Assembly: GCA_023387985.1 (NCBI GenBank)
Contig: JAEWHC010000009.1
Coordinates: 806,001 to 870,000, forward strand
DNA from: Bacteroidota bacterium
GTDB lineage: Bacteria > Bacteroidota > Bacteroidia > Chitinophagales > Chitinophagaceae
Direction of reading: 5' to 3'
DNA: 64,000 nucleotides
Part shown: positions 45,664 to 54,032 of the stretch, piece after piece
Numbering within the stretch: position 1 is the first letter of the stretch
Layout of the letters: the number at the start of each line of letters is the position of its first letter
Translations under genes and position numbers: made by a program
The notes under the pieces: model-generated
Databases searched by the model: none
What the model saw: only the letters and a program-made list of their open reading frames with translations
What the model was told of the DNA's origin: nothing

Positions 45664-46038
45664 CTAAAACTGCTTTGTTGTAAGCATCACCAGCGTGCAA
45701 CCGTCCACAACCTCCACGCCATTATCTCTGAGCTTATCAGCAAATTCAGGATTTTCAGCACCTGGGTTAAAAATAACCCGGCGGGGTTTTAGGGAAAGTA
45801 TATAATCATAATAATCAGCCTGGCGGGCCTGATTGATGTACATGGTTACCGTATGAATATCATTTTCTTGTGGAAACCCCATTACTATGTCTTTACCTGC
45901 CACGCGGCCTTTGTGCTTTCCAACCGGTACGATCGGGTGATCGTATGCAGTGAGGCGGTTTGCAGCAACGTAACTATATCGGTTCGGATTATTGGAAGCT
46001 CCAATAATCATAGTCTTTTTTATCTCTTCTTTTTCCAT
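45664..46038 (-). CDS. CoA-binding-domain protein
   Basis: 124-residue stand-alone CoA-binding domain (YccU type) of Rossmann fold. Visible: TMIIGASNNPNRYSYVAANR (nucleotide-binding loop), the conserved VTMYINQARQADYYDYIL, and RVIFNPGAENPEFAD with the Gly/Asn-Pro signature, and the ending VDGCTLVMLTT. Such proteins bind CoA or acyl-CoA in vitro but have no defined role. It is transcribed leftward; the 580-base gene-free region with the plus-strand terminator lies upstream of its start. Confidence 0.88.
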   Translation of the reverse strand: MEKEEIKKTMIIGASNNPNRYSYVAANRLTAYDHPIVPVGKHKGRVAGKDIVMGFPQENDIHTVTMYINQARQADYYDYILSLKPRRVIFNPGAENPEFADKLRDNGVEVVDGCTLVMLTTKQF

Positions 46039-46618
46039 AAGGCTGCAAATTTAGACTTAACTGTGCAATCTCTGTTTCAGCTTAATAAATTAAAAAATTT
46101 ATTTTTAGCGTAAAATGCTGATTAATAATTAATTGGCTTTTTTTTATCCCCGCGGCCTAAAAAAACTTTTCAGCACATGCAGCATTACGCGGTCAATGCC
46201 TGTCTATATATCAAGTCAATCAACACTAACTGCATTCCGGGCCGCCTTTCCAGGTGGCCCATTTTTTTAAGCCAGTGTGTTCATTTTTTTTATGTCCGTC
46301 ATGCATTTTGTTTATTGCATATGGTGACCGGATTTGTTGATCCTTAAGCATTTATTATCGGATAACTTGAATAATTCAATTTTACCTTCTTTCTTTGAAG
46401 GCTGAAACAATGGGATTTATGAGACGGATTATTGCAAGTGCAACCGCTTACAGAAATTGGTATGGATACACACTTTGGATCGCCGCTATGCTTTTCCTGG
46501 TATATGATTCTTTCCTCTAAAGCCTGAATGAAGTTTCTGTACGCATTGGTAGTCTTTCGGCAATATGTCTTTCCCGCAGCGAAAAGTGTCAATGCAGGAT
46601 AAGCAACAAGTCAACCAC
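46039..46618. other. 580-base gene-free region; possible small-RNA locus
   Basis: No protein gene is convincing here; short frames on both strands have no family resemblance. A plus-strand terminator at 46239-46268 has no annotated plus-strand gene upstream, and a bulged hairpin lies at about 46182-46202 (CAGCATT...AATGCCTG). This suggests a small plus-strand transcript ending at 46268. The rest, up to scpA, appears empty. Confidence 0.4.
46239..46268 (+). terminator. Rho-independent terminator, plus strand
   Basis: Stem GGGCCGCC / GGTGGCCC (8 pairs with one G-U) around the loop TTTCCA, then A and seven T. No plus-strand gene precedes it, and on the minus strand there is no T-run, so it points to a plus-strand transcript starting in the upstream 200 bases. 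Confidence 0.6.
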
Positions 46619-47422
46619 TCAATTGAGACCAATCGGAACGAACTGGTCAACAACCACCGGCTGCGAAAATTCCGGTGCTTCCTCATTCCATTCCACAATA
46701 AAATTGTTACGGCCTTCTCCGAGAAGGATATTGAAATAGCGCTGCTGGATCATTTCAAGTAAACTCAGAAACAGGAAAATGGCATGAATGCGGTTTTCGC
46801 AGCGCATAAACAGGTTTTCAAAGGGAACCGATTTTTCTTCACGTATCTCATTGAACATGAATTCCCGGCTTTGTTCCATGGTGTAATTGTAGTTAAAAAC
46901 TACGTGCTGGGGCTTATTGGTTCTTTCTTCAAGCTTGCGCATCACTTTTTCAAATGTCTTCATCAGTTTGAATAGTGTAAAGCTTTGAATCTCCGTTCCT
47001 TCGCCGGCATTTTCACCAATCTGGTTGATCTCTTCTTCAAGGTTTCCCCGTTTGGCCATCAGCAATCTGTCGGCCTCAAGTTCACTCATTTTGATGGCCG
47101 CTTCTTTATACCGTTTGTATTCGAGCAGCCGGTCGATCAATTCCTGGCGGGGATCAATTTCCTCGCCATTTTCATCGAGTTCTTTACGCGGCAAAAGCAT
47201 CTTCGCTTTAATGCGCATCAGCGTGCTGACGAAAAGAATAAATTCACTGCTCATTTCAATGTTCAAATGCTGTTGCCCATGTACATAATCCAGGAAATCA
47301 TTGATGATCCTGGTAATGGGAATATTATAAATATCCAACTCATCCCTTTCAATGAAAAACAGCAGAAGATCGAAAGGACCTTCGAATTGTGGCAGGACGA
47401 TTTGATAGCTGGGATTATTCAT
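46619..47422 (-). CDS. scpA: Segregation and condensation protein A
   Basis: Kleisin subunit of the SMC-ScpAB condensin that compacts and helps segregate chromosomes. 267 residues. N-terminal FEGPFDLLLFFIERDELDIYNI, an SMC-neck binding domain, and EFILFVSTLMRIKAKMLLPR are conserved; the C-terminal winged helix ends with the MIQQRYFNILLGEGR segment. scpB and smc are not nearby. It lies on the minus strand after the DUF3078 gene; the hairpin at 47450-47481 lies between them. Confidence 0.94.
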   Translation of the reverse strand: MNNPSYQIVLPQFEGPFDLLLFFIERDELDIYNIPITRIINDFLDYVHGQQHLNIEMSSEFILFVSTLMRIKAKMLLPRKELDENGEEIDPRQELIDRLLEYKRYKEAAIKMSELEADRLLMAKRGNLEEEINQIGENAGEGTEIQSFTLFKLMKTFEKVMRKLEERTNKPQHVVFNYNYTMEQSREFMFNEIREEKSVPFENLFMRCENRIHAIFLFLSLLEMIQQRYFNILLGEGRNNFIVEWNEEAPEFSQPVVVDQFVPIGLN

Positions 47423-47449
47423 ACTGAGACCAAAAATAGCAGAAACAAC

Positions 47450-47481
47450 AAACCCTGCACTTCAGGAGTTGTGCAGGGTTT
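47450..47481 (-). terminator. Terminator hairpin after the DUF3078 gene
   Basis: Perfect 11-pair stem (AAACCCTGCAC / GTGCAGGGTTT) around a 10-base loop, 20 bases after the DUF3078 stop on the minus strand, followed there by a T-rich stretch (GTTGTTTCTGCTATTTTT). It probably separates DUF3078 from scpA. Confidence 0.65.
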
Positions 47482-47500
47482 GTGAATTGTGGAGAATTGG

Positions 47501-48472
47501 TTAAAACTTTCCGGCGACACCAATTCCGAATGTTCCAAGGAATTGTGTACGTGGACCGGCATCGTCCTGGGCTACATAATCGTCATCATAGGCCACATTC
47601 CACATATAACTGAGGTTAAGCCATTCATTAACTTTAAATGCGAGTGAATTGGTCCAGTAAATGTCTACATTACCCGGGTTGTTCAGGTAATTGCTGTAGA
47701 GATCCAGCCTTGAAGCATAGCGAACGTTTTTTAGAATGTCTTTATCAAATTTTGCCGATGCGAAGCTGCCAAACTGGGCATCCACTTTTCTTTGAGGATT
47801 TACACCATAAAGCTCTGCGATGGGTTTTTGCCCCGTACCTCCGGGAGTGGAATAAGAATAAGGATCATTGCTTACAATAATCCAGCGTGCCGCCGCAGGA
47901 GAGATGAAAAAGCTGAAGTAATCATTGGGTTTCCAGTCGAGACCGGGAGTCAGCAAGATATTTGCCGGAGCGAATAAACCTGAGACCCTGCGGCGTGGAT
48001 TCAGGCTGTAGTCATACCCGTTTGTAAACTGCGACCGGAAGTTGAAAATGGTGGCAAAATTCAATGTGCCGCTTTCATTCAATGCATATCCGTACTTGGA
48101 ATACAGGTCAAAGAAATCAGCCGTTTTCCTCCTGCCCAGCGTGGTGGTTTTTTGGGTGGCATAGGCCATGCGAATCGCATTATCCCAACTGGATTTTCCC
48201 ATTTCCCAGTTCGCATAAAGGTCTGCAGATCCGCCGAGATTCACCGAAACCTTTTCACTTACCCCTATCCAGTTGTCAGCGTTTTGCTGAATCAGGTTCA
48301 AAGCCAATATACCGCCGGCTTTCCAGGGACCTTTTTTGGCGGTATCAGCAGAAATGGACCGGTTTTTTACAGATTCATCAATGGTTTTTCTCACCTGGCT
48401 ATTGACCTGAAAAGCCAATGCGGCAAAGATTGTGATCATGAATAGTTTTTTCATTTTCTTTAATTTAATCAT
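47501..48472 (-). CDS. DUF3078-domain outer-membrane-type protein
   Basis: 323 residues with a signal peptide (MKKLFMITIFAALAFQVNSQ after a six-residue lead; an internal ATG at 48454 is the likelier start). The rest is rich in aromatic and alternating residues, typical of beta-barrel proteins: WKAGGILALNLIQQNADNWI, LFAPANILLTPGLDWKPNDYF, and YDDDYVAQDDAG. DUF3078 is a Bacteroidota family with no defined role, probably in the outer membrane. It is flanked by hairpin terminators on both sides, so it may be a single-gene unit. Confidence 0.85.
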   Translation of the reverse strand: MIKLKKMKKLFMITIFAALAFQVNSQVRKTIDESVKNRSISADTAKKGPWKAGGILALNLIQQNADNWIGVSEKVSVNLGGSADLYANWEMGKSSWDNAIRMAYATQKTTTLGRRKTADFFDLYSKYGYALNESGTLNFATIFNFRSQFTNGYDYSLNPRRRVSGLFAPANILLTPGLDWKPNDYFSFFISPAAARWIIVSNDPYSYSTPGGTGQKPIAELYGVNPQRKVDAQFGSFASAKFDKDILKNVRYASRLDLYSNYLNNPGNVDIYWTNSLAFKVNEWLNLSYMWNVAYDDDYVAQDDAGPRTQFLGTFGIGVAGKF

Positions 48473-48488
48473 TGTCTAATGGTTACGA

Positions 48489-48515
48489 AAACGGTTGCTC
48501 TTAAAGCAACCGTTT
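48489..48515 (-). terminator. Terminator hairpin after mscL
   Basis: Perfect 11-pair stem (AAACGGTTGCT / AGCAACCGTTT) with a 5-base loop, 22 bases past the mscL stop on the minus strand; the minus strand continues TTTTCG, a short U-run. Lies between mscL and the DUF3078 start. Confidence 0.55.
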
Positions 48516-48536
48516 AGAATTACGTTGTTTAAGATC

Positions 48537-48908
48537 TTATTTTTTCAGCAGATCTCTTATTTCCATCAATAATGCATCAGTAGAAGAAGGTGCAGCAGGC
48601 GCGGTTTCTTTTTTCTTATTGAGTTTGGAAGCGGCACGCACCAGCCAAAACAGTACCAGGGCGATGAATATAAACTTGATCACCGCGGCAAGAAATTTGC
48701 CGTAAAGGATGCCGCCCTCGGTCTTGAGGTTTTCAATGCCTTCAACTCCGGCAGCTTTCAGGGCTGGATTCAGGAGCATGGGGGTGATCACATCATCAAC
48801 AAGTGAAGTGACGATGGCGCCAAATGCCGCACCTATGATCACAGCCACTGCAAGGTCAATCACATTGCCTTTCAGGGCAAATTCTTTGAATTCTTTAATA
48901 AAGCTCAT
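48537..48908 (-). CDS. mscL: Large-conductance mechanosensitive channel
   Basis: Pentameric inner-membrane channel that opens under strong osmotic downshock. 123 residues, normal. The N-terminal MSFIKEFKEFALKGNVIDLA and pore helix AVAVIIGAAFGAIVTSLVDD are standard; the second helix (FIFIALVLFWLVRAASKL) and a Lys/Ala/Pro-rich cytoplasmic tail follow. With mscS at 1002-2126 this genome has at least two tension-gated channel types. It has an exact -7 box on the minus strand and a hairpin after it. Confidence 0.96.
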   Translation of the reverse strand: MSFIKEFKEFALKGNVIDLAVAVIIGAAFGAIVTSLVDDVITPMLLNPALKAAGVEGIENLKTEGGILYGKFLAAVIKFIFIALVLFWLVRAASKLNKKKETAPAAPSSTDALLMEIRDLLKK

Positions 48909-48939
48909 AATTGATTAGTTATTGTGAAAAAATGATAAG

Positions 48940-48947
48940 CAAAATTA
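48940..48947 (-). promoter_or_regulatory. Bacteroidota-type -7 box upstream of mscL
   Basis: On the minus strand TAATTTTG fits TAnnTTTG exactly and lies 31 bases before the mscL ATG. A possible minus-strand TTTG is about 24 bases further upstream. Confidence 0.4.
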
Positions 48948-49053
48948 GTCAAAAGCAGCATACCACGTCTGCAAACGCCACCATATTGCACCGTTTATCT
49001 TTATGAAAAAACTGAAGCGCTCTAAATTAAACCAAAACAAATGCTGCCGGCGC

Positions 49054-49061
49054 TAATTTTG
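49054..49061 (+). promoter_or_regulatory. Bacteroidota-type -7 box upstream of the EamA gene
   Basis: TAATTTTG, an exact match to TAnnTTTG, ends seven bases before the ATG at 49069, so the transcript would be nearly leaderless. No clear -33 TTG was found. Confidence 0.45.
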
Positions 49062-49068
49062 CACTTCT

Positions 49069-49992
49069 ATGAAACAACCGGAAGGGTATTCGTTGAAGGC
49101 GTGGATGCTTTTTATACTCCTGAGCATCATTTGGGGAAGTTCGTTCATTTTGATGAAACTGGGATTATTCGGACTAAAAGGAATGCCTGTTTTATCGCCT
49201 TACGAGGTAGCTGCTTTAAGAATTGGTGGTTCGGGGCTGGTCATGCTGCCGTTCGCGTTGAAAGCCTGGAAAAAGATCGCTTCGGCCCGCGAAGCAAGAC
49301 TGTCTATTCTTTCAGGATTGCTTGGTAGTTTTTTTCCGGCATTTTTATTTTGTCTCGCTGAAACCCGTATAACGAGTGCTTTTGCCGGGTTTATCAATTC
49401 CATAACCCCGCTGTTTACCTTGCTCATTGCAGTTTTTGTTTTCCGCACATCCGTAACGCGATCCAAATGGTTGGGAATTGTCATCGGCTTTTTAGGTTGT
49501 ATCATGCTGTTTTGGGATGCACATGATGGGCTTGGAGCTGATTTTATATTTGGCTTTTACGCATTGCTGGCAACCATTTTTTATGCCATCAATGTAAATA
49601 TGGTAAATGAATATCTGACCCACATAAAGCCTTTGGAGCTTGCTGCAATTGCATTGACGATTCTTTTGCCACTTGCTGTTATGGTGTTGCTCATCACCGG
49701 GTTTTTCAGCCTTCCTTTCCGCGAGGGTGAGGTGCAGATAGCCGTTTCCGCCAGCCTGGTCCTGGGGATAATTGGTACAGCTTTGGCATCGGTGCTGTTT
49801 TATGAGCTTGTAAAAATATCCGGTGCCATTTTCAGCTCTTTAGTTACTTACGGCATTCCATTTATTGCCCTCACCTGGGGGCTGGTACTGGGTGAAGTTA
49901 TTTCCTGGTTACAGATTCTTGCCTTGCTGATTATTCTCGGCGGCGTTTACGTAGTAAATGCAAGAATTAAAATGCAAAAGGCCGGAAAATAA
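49069..49992 (+). CDS. EamA-family (DMT) transporter
   Basis: 307-residue inner-membrane transporter of the drug/metabolite superfamily. About ten hydrophobic helices in two five-helix repeats; the first EamA repeat has SIIWGSSFILMKLGLFGL and the second ALLATIFYAINVNMVNEYLT. Substrate is unknown; family members export amino acids or other metabolites. It stands alone between divergent mscL and convergent frr. A short pre-start leader and the exact -7 box support the ATG at 49069. Confidence 0.87.
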   Translation: MKQPEGYSLKAWMLFILLSIIWGSSFILMKLGLFGLKGMPVLSPYEVAALRIGGSGLVMLPFALKAWKKIASAREARLSILSGLLGSFFPAFLFCLAETRITSAFAGFINSITPLFTLLIAVFVFRTSVTRSKWLGIVIGFLGCIMLFWDAHDGLGADFIFGFYALLATIFYAINVNMVNEYLTHIKPLELAAIALTILLPLAVMVLLITGFFSLPFREGEVQIAVSASLVLGIIGTALASVLFYELVKISGAIFSSLVTYGIPFIALTWGLVLGEVISWLQILALLIILGGVYVVNARIKMQKAGK

Positions 49993-50029
49993 TTCCGGCC
50001 CTGTCGTTAACTTGTTTTGCATAACCACG

Positions 50030-50593
50030 TCATACTTGCATAATTTCTTTTTCTTTTGCTTCAAGATGCTTATCAATCAGAGAGGTATGGCGGTCGGTGA
50101 TTTGCTGGATCTCAGCTTCAGTTTCAAAAGCCACATCCTCACTCAATCCGTCTTTCTGCATTTTCTTGATATTTTCTATCGCATCCCTGCGCATATTCCG
50201 TACCGCAATCTTTGCATTTTCGCCTTCTGCGGCTGATTTCTTTACAAGCTCCTTACGGCGTTCTTCTGTAAGAGGAGGCATAAATATCCGGATCTGGTTT
50301 CCATCATTTTGGGGTGTTACTCCAAGATTGGCCTGCATGATGGAGCGCTCAATTGGCTGTATCATATTTTTTTCCCAGGGTTGAATGGTAATGGTGCGGG
50401 CATCCATGATGGTAACGTTGCTCACCTGGTTGATGGGGGTAGGAGAACCATAATATTCAACAGTAAGGCCATCAAACATAGTGGTACTTACTTTTCCTGC
50501 GCGAATTTTTGATAGTTCCTGTTCAAGGTGTGAAATGGCTTTCCTCATTGCAGATTCCAACTCATCAATTAATAATTCCCTTTCTGCTGACAT
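50030..50593 (-). CDS. frr: Ribosome recycling factor
   Basis: Splits post-termination ribosomes together with EF-G. The ATG at 50593 gives 187 residues, the usual length; the in-frame ATG at 50620 adds nine. N-terminal helix LIDELESAMRKAISHLEQEL, the conserved KIRAGKVSTTMFDGLTVEYYG, and the late KKSAAEGENAKIAVRNMRRD are diagnostic. Transcribed leftward, 80 bases downstream of the WecA-like gene's start on the same strand. pyrH is not adjacent. Confidence 0.96.
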   Translation of the reverse strand: MSAERELLIDELESAMRKAISHLEQELSKIRAGKVSTTMFDGLTVEYYGSPTPINQVSNVTIMDARTITIQPWEKNMIQPIERSIMQANLGVTPQNDGNQIRIFMPPLTEERRKELVKKSAAEGENAKIAVRNMRRDAIENIKKMQKDGLSEDVAFETEAEIQQITDRHTSLIDKHLEAKEKEIMQV

Positions 50594-50672
50594 ATTCAAT
50601 AGATTTTTTTCCAAATGCAAATGTAACCCAAACGGAGCTTTGCTTCAAACTTAAAACACAACGTGAAGATGC

Positions 50673-51815
50673 TTAATTTGAGGCAACTTTTCGATTCGGT
50701 GCTTTTTTTCTATTTGGTGTGGATTTACTGATTTTCTTAATGACGGCCGGGGCCATGGGCTGCAAGGCATTGAGCCTTTTCTGCCTTTTACTGCTTCTGT
50801 TAAGCAGGAACAAGATTGCAGAAAAGCCAATGAGCATGATAACGGCCAATATAGTTGTGCTGCTTGTAAATTGCAACCCATAAGCCAGCAGGAAGATTGC
50901 GATATTGGACATAGCAAGGCTGAAGGTAATTTGCAAATGATTGAATCCGAGTTTGAGCAAAATATGATGCACGTGATTGCGGTCTGGCGTGAAAGGCGGT
51001 GTACCGTTAACTATGCGGTATGAAAAAACCCGGAAAGTATCAAATAATGGTACAAACAACACGGCAAATGCAATTCCGGGAGCTGAAGAAATTTGCCATA
51101 CCGGTGCATCGGCTGCAGTCTGAATAAAATGAATGACGAAGATGGCATTCATTAAGCCAAGCAACAATGAGCCGGTATCGCCCATAAACATTCTTGCGGG
51201 CGGAAAATTAAAAATCAGAAAGGCTGCAATTCCACCAATGAGCGCAAAGGCAAGATTGGCAAAGGCAAAATCTCCGTTTACCGTAAAAAATACGGCAAAA
51301 AATGATGCGCTCAAAAGCGATAATGTTCCGGCAAGGCCATCAACGCCATCTATCAGGTTAAAGGCATTGATAATAACTACAATGGTGAAAACGCTGATGC
51401 TCTGTGCAGCCACAGGCTGCAGATCATATATGCCAAAAATGCCATGCATGCTGTCAATCAGCAGTCCGCCTTTAAACACCAGAAGTGAAGCGGCAAAAAC
51501 CTGGCCCAGGAATTTCTTCAGGGCAGCGATGTTTTGCAGATCATCTTTAAGCCCTATAAAAAACAATACAAGGCTGGCGGCAACAACATACTGGAATATA
51601 TAATTTTCGCCGGCAAAACTTACGGTGATCAGGAAACTCGTTATAAATCCTGCATAAATGGCCAGCCCGCCGAGTGCAGGAATTGGATGTGTGTGCACTT
51701 TTCGGGAATCCGGGAGGTCGTATAGTTTTTTGCGCTGTGCTACGTGAATGAGTGCAGGCAAAGCATAAAAGGCAATTCCGAAAGCTAAAATTAGACTTAT
51801 AAATAGTTCTGTCAT
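50673..51815 (-). CDS. MraY/WecA-family undecaprenyl-phosphate sugar-phosphate transferase
   Basis: 380-residue inner-membrane glycosyl-1-phosphate transferase. Visible: DLPDSRKVHTHPIPALGGLA (basic start motif), the metal-site GLKDDLQNIA, NLIDGVDGLAGTLSL, and MFMGDTGSLLLG, then FTPDRNHVHHILLKLG, the HxxH-type motif of the WecA/TagO branch. It would start a lipid-linked polysaccharide by loading HexNAc-phosphate on undecaprenyl phosphate. The donor sugar cannot be read off. A long Lys-rich tail ends the protein. It starts just upstream of frr on the minus strand. Confidence 0.9.
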   Translation of the reverse strand: MTELFISLILAFGIAFYALPALIHVAQRKKLYDLPDSRKVHTHPIPALGGLAIYAGFITSFLITVSFAGENYIFQYVVAASLVLFFIGLKDDLQNIAALKKFLGQVFAASLLVFKGGLLIDSMHGIFGIYDLQPVAAQSISVFTIVVIINAFNLIDGVDGLAGTLSLLSASFFAVFFTVNGDFAFANLAFALIGGIAAFLIFNFPPARMFMGDTGSLLLGLMNAIFVIHFIQTAADAPVWQISSAPGIAFAVLFVPLFDTFRVFSYRIVNGTPPFTPDRNHVHHILLKLGFNHLQITFSLAMSNIAIFLLAYGLQFTSSTTILAVIMLIGFSAILFLLNRSSKRQKRLNALQPMAPAVIKKISKSTPNRKKAPNRKVASN

Positions 51816-51973
51816 AAACGGCCTTTGTTGTGTGAGGCTGCAAATAGGTGGTAATAATGAATATTAAAATCGCTTTTGCAACTAAACGGCAAAATAAACA
51901 AGTTTTTAAAATTAAACAATATTTCTGCTAAAATTTTGTTTACGCCATAGTCCGGTTTGCCCCTTTTTTCTGT

Positions 51974-51981
51974 TAGATTTG
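51974..51981 (+). promoter_or_regulatory. Bacteroidota-type -7 box upstream of the transketolase N-half
   Basis: TAGATTTG matches TAnnTTTG exactly and ends 20 bases before the ATG at 52002; a TTTG at 51956-51959 is closer than the usual -33 distance. Confidence 0.45.
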
Positions 51982-52001
51982 CCGTCTGCAAAAATGATAT
52001 T

Positions 52002-52844
52002 ATGGCCGATTTGAAAGAAATAGCAACGCAGATCAGAAGAGATATTGTCCGTATGGTACACGCCTGCCAAAGCGGCCATCCCGGGGGATCACTTGGATGT
52101 ACCGAATATTTTACAGCCTTGTTTTTTAAGGTGATGAACCATCAACCAAAGCCATTTGATATGCATGGGATTGGACAGGATATTTTCTTTTTGAGCAATG
52201 GCCATATTTCTCCGGTATTTTATTCCACCCTGGCGCGATCCGGGTATTTTCCCACTGAAGAGCTTTCCACCTTCCGGCAGATAGACAGCAGGTTGCAGGG
52301 TCATCCCACCACGCACGAAGGTCTCCCGGGTGTGCGGGTTGCTAGCGGATCACTTGGCCAGGGTATGAGTGTTGCCGTTGGTGCGGCACATGCCAAAAAG
52401 CTGAACGGCGATTCCACTTTTGTTTTTAGTCTTCATGGAGACGGGGAACTGCAGGAAGGTCAAAACTGGGAAGCCGCCATGAGCGCTGTCCACCATAAGG
52501 TGGACAACCTGATTTCCACGGTAGACTGGAATGGTCAGCAAATCGATGGCCCCACAGAAGAGGTAATGAGCTTATATAATCTTCCGGATAAATTCCGTGC
52601 TTTTGGATGGGACGTTATGATCGTGGAGAACGGCAATGATGTAGATGCCATGGTGGATGCCCTGCAAGAAGCCAAAAGCCGTACAGGCAAAGGAAGGCCC
52701 GTAATGATACTGATGAAAACAGATATGGGTAAGGGGGTGGATTATATGGTGGGGTCGCATAAATGGCATGGCATAGCCCCAAACGATGAACAATTGGAAA
52801 AAGCCCTCGCCCAGCTGCCCGCCACCTCGCTCGGTGACTATTAA
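52002..52844 (+). CDS. Transketolase N-terminal subunit
   Basis: 280-residue thiamine-diphosphate-binding half of a split transketolase. The ATG at 52002 starts MADLKEIATQIR; the in-frame ATG at 51957 adds 15 residues and overlaps the -7 box. Seen: HPGGSLGCTEYFTALFF, SGHISPVFYSTLARSG-type LSNGHISPVFYST, the TPP pyrophosphate motif HGDGELQEGQNWEAAMS, and STVDWNGQQIDG. The C-terminal half (pyrimidine-binding and C-terminal domains) is normally the next gene in split systems but is not here; engB follows on the other strand. The complete enzyme needs that partner from elsewhere. Confidence 0.92.
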   Translation: MADLKEIATQIRRDIVRMVHACQSGHPGGSLGCTEYFTALFFKVMNHQPKPFDMHGIGQDIFFLSNGHISPVFYSTLARSGYFPTEELSTFRQIDSRLQGHPTTHEGLPGVRVASGSLGQGMSVAVGAAHAKKLNGDSTFVFSLHGDGELQEGQNWEAAMSAVHHKVDNLISTVDWNGQQIDGPTEEVMSLYNLPDKFRAFGWDVMIVENGNDVDAMVDALQEAKSRTGKGRPVMILMKTDMGKGVDYMVGSHKWHGIAPNDEQLEKALAQLPATSLGDY

Positions 52845-53485
52845 GCGCCGGGTTGTTCCTGCAACGCTGAAAGCACATCATCAATAAAATCAAGCAACTC
52901 TAACCTCCCGGTTTTGTCCGTGGCACTCGTTATAAACGCGGGGGGCATGGTTTCCCAGGTTTTCAGCATTTCCGCTTTAAATAGCTGAACATTGCGTTTT
53001 AAAGCTTCGGGTTTCATTTTATCTGCTTTTGTAAAAACAATACAGAAAGGAAGTTGCCATTCGCCCAGTTGGCTCAAAAATTCCAGGTCAATCGCCTGCG
53101 GGTTACGGCGACTGTCAATCAACACAAAAATGTTTACCAGATTTATGCGCTTTCGTAAATAATTTTCTATCATTTTGCCCCAAACTTTCCTGCTGCTCTT
53201 GCTTACTTTGGCATATCCATATCCAGGAAGATCCACGAGAAACCAGGAATCCCTCTTCTTGCTTCCCTGCTGCGGCGTGCTGATGACCTCGAAAAAATTG
53301 ATCATTTGGGTTTTGCCTGGCTGGGCACTTGTTTTGGCCAGGTTGGCATAATTGCATAACATATTGATCAGCGAACTTTTTCCTACATTGCTGCGGCCAA
53401 TAAAAGCAAATTCAGGCCGGTCAGGTTCCGGGCTGCTTTCCACAGCAGGTTTGCTCACCAGGTATTTTACATTCAGTATTTCCAT
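52841..53485 (-). CDS. engB: GTP-binding protein EngB (YsxC/YihA)
   Basis: GTPase for large-subunit ribosome assembly. 214 residues from ATG 53485 (MEILNVKYLVSKPAVE); an in-frame ATG at 53509 adds eight. G motifs: G1 GRSNVGKSSLINML, G3 DLPGYG, G4 TKADK, and G5 near TSATDKTG. The Pro-Glu-Phe-Ala-Phe-Ile-Gly-Arg approach is typical of EngB. It converges with the transketolase gene (4-base overlap) and is divergent from dtd, with a 63-base shared region. Confidence 0.96.
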   Translation of the reverse strand: MEILNVKYLVSKPAVESSPEPDRPEFAFIGRSNVGKSSLINMLCNYANLAKTSAQPGKTQMINFFEVISTPQQGSKKRDSWFLVDLPGYGYAKVSKSSRKVWGKMIENYLRKRINLVNIFVLIDSRRNPQAIDLEFLSQLGEWQLPFCIVFTKADKMKPEALKRNVQLFKAEMLKTWETMPPAFITSATDKTGRLELLDFIDDVLSALQEQPGA

Positions 53486-53548
53486 TCCCTGTAAAAATAA
53501 GCACTTCACCTTAAGGGTGTAAATTTACCGGCCATAGAAAATCAGAAA

Positions 53549-54001
53549 ATGCGAGTAGTAATTCAGCGGGTATCTTCCGCAAGTGTAACCATCGACGGGC
53601 ATGTACACGATTCCATAGGCAAAGGTTTGCTTGTACTGGCAGGCATTGAAGATGCCGACACAGAGGAGGATGCTGTTTGGCTTGCCGGCAAAACCGTTAA
53701 CCTCAGAATATTTGATGACGCTGAAAAAGTGCCAAACGTCTCAGTAATTGATGATGGTGGGGAAATATTGGTCATCAGCCAGTTTACCCTGCATGCCTCC
53801 ACAAGGAAGGGGAACAGGCCATCCTATATACGCGCATCGAAACCACCGTTTGCCATTCCACTCTATACGTTTTTTTTAAAGCAATTGGAGCAAATGTTGA
53901 ACAAGCGCATTGCCGCGGGCATTTTTGGTGCGGATATGAAAGTGGCCCTATTAAACGACGGGCCAATCACCATATATATAGATTCCAAAAACAGGGAATA
54001 A
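53549..54001 (+). CDS. dtd: D-aminoacyl-tRNA deacylase
   Basis: Hydrolyses D-amino acids and glycine misloaded on tRNA. 150 residues, normal length. Conserved VIQRVSSASVTIDG at the start, the SQFTLHASTRKGNRPSY core (SQxTLxAxTxKGxRPSF), and the Gly-cis-Pro-type LLNDGPITIYIDS near the end are all present. First gene of a rightward run with the MazG-like gene (31-base gap) and obg. Confidence 0.95.
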   Translation: MRVVIQRVSSASVTIDGHVHDSIGKGLLVLAGIEDADTEEDAVWLAGKTVNLRIFDDAEKVPNVSVIDDGGEILVISQFTLHASTRKGNRPSYIRASKPPFAIPLYTFFLKQLEQMLNKRIAAGIFGADMKVALLNDGPITIYIDSKNRE

Positions 54002-54032
54002 CTTCATTTTTTACCCGGTAAATATTTTACAC

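Noticed and set aside
46344..46592. 82-codon minus-strand frame downstream of scpA
   Set aside because: Low-complexity, Cys/Ser/Lys-rich product with no fold pattern; overlaps another shadow frame at 46486-46698.
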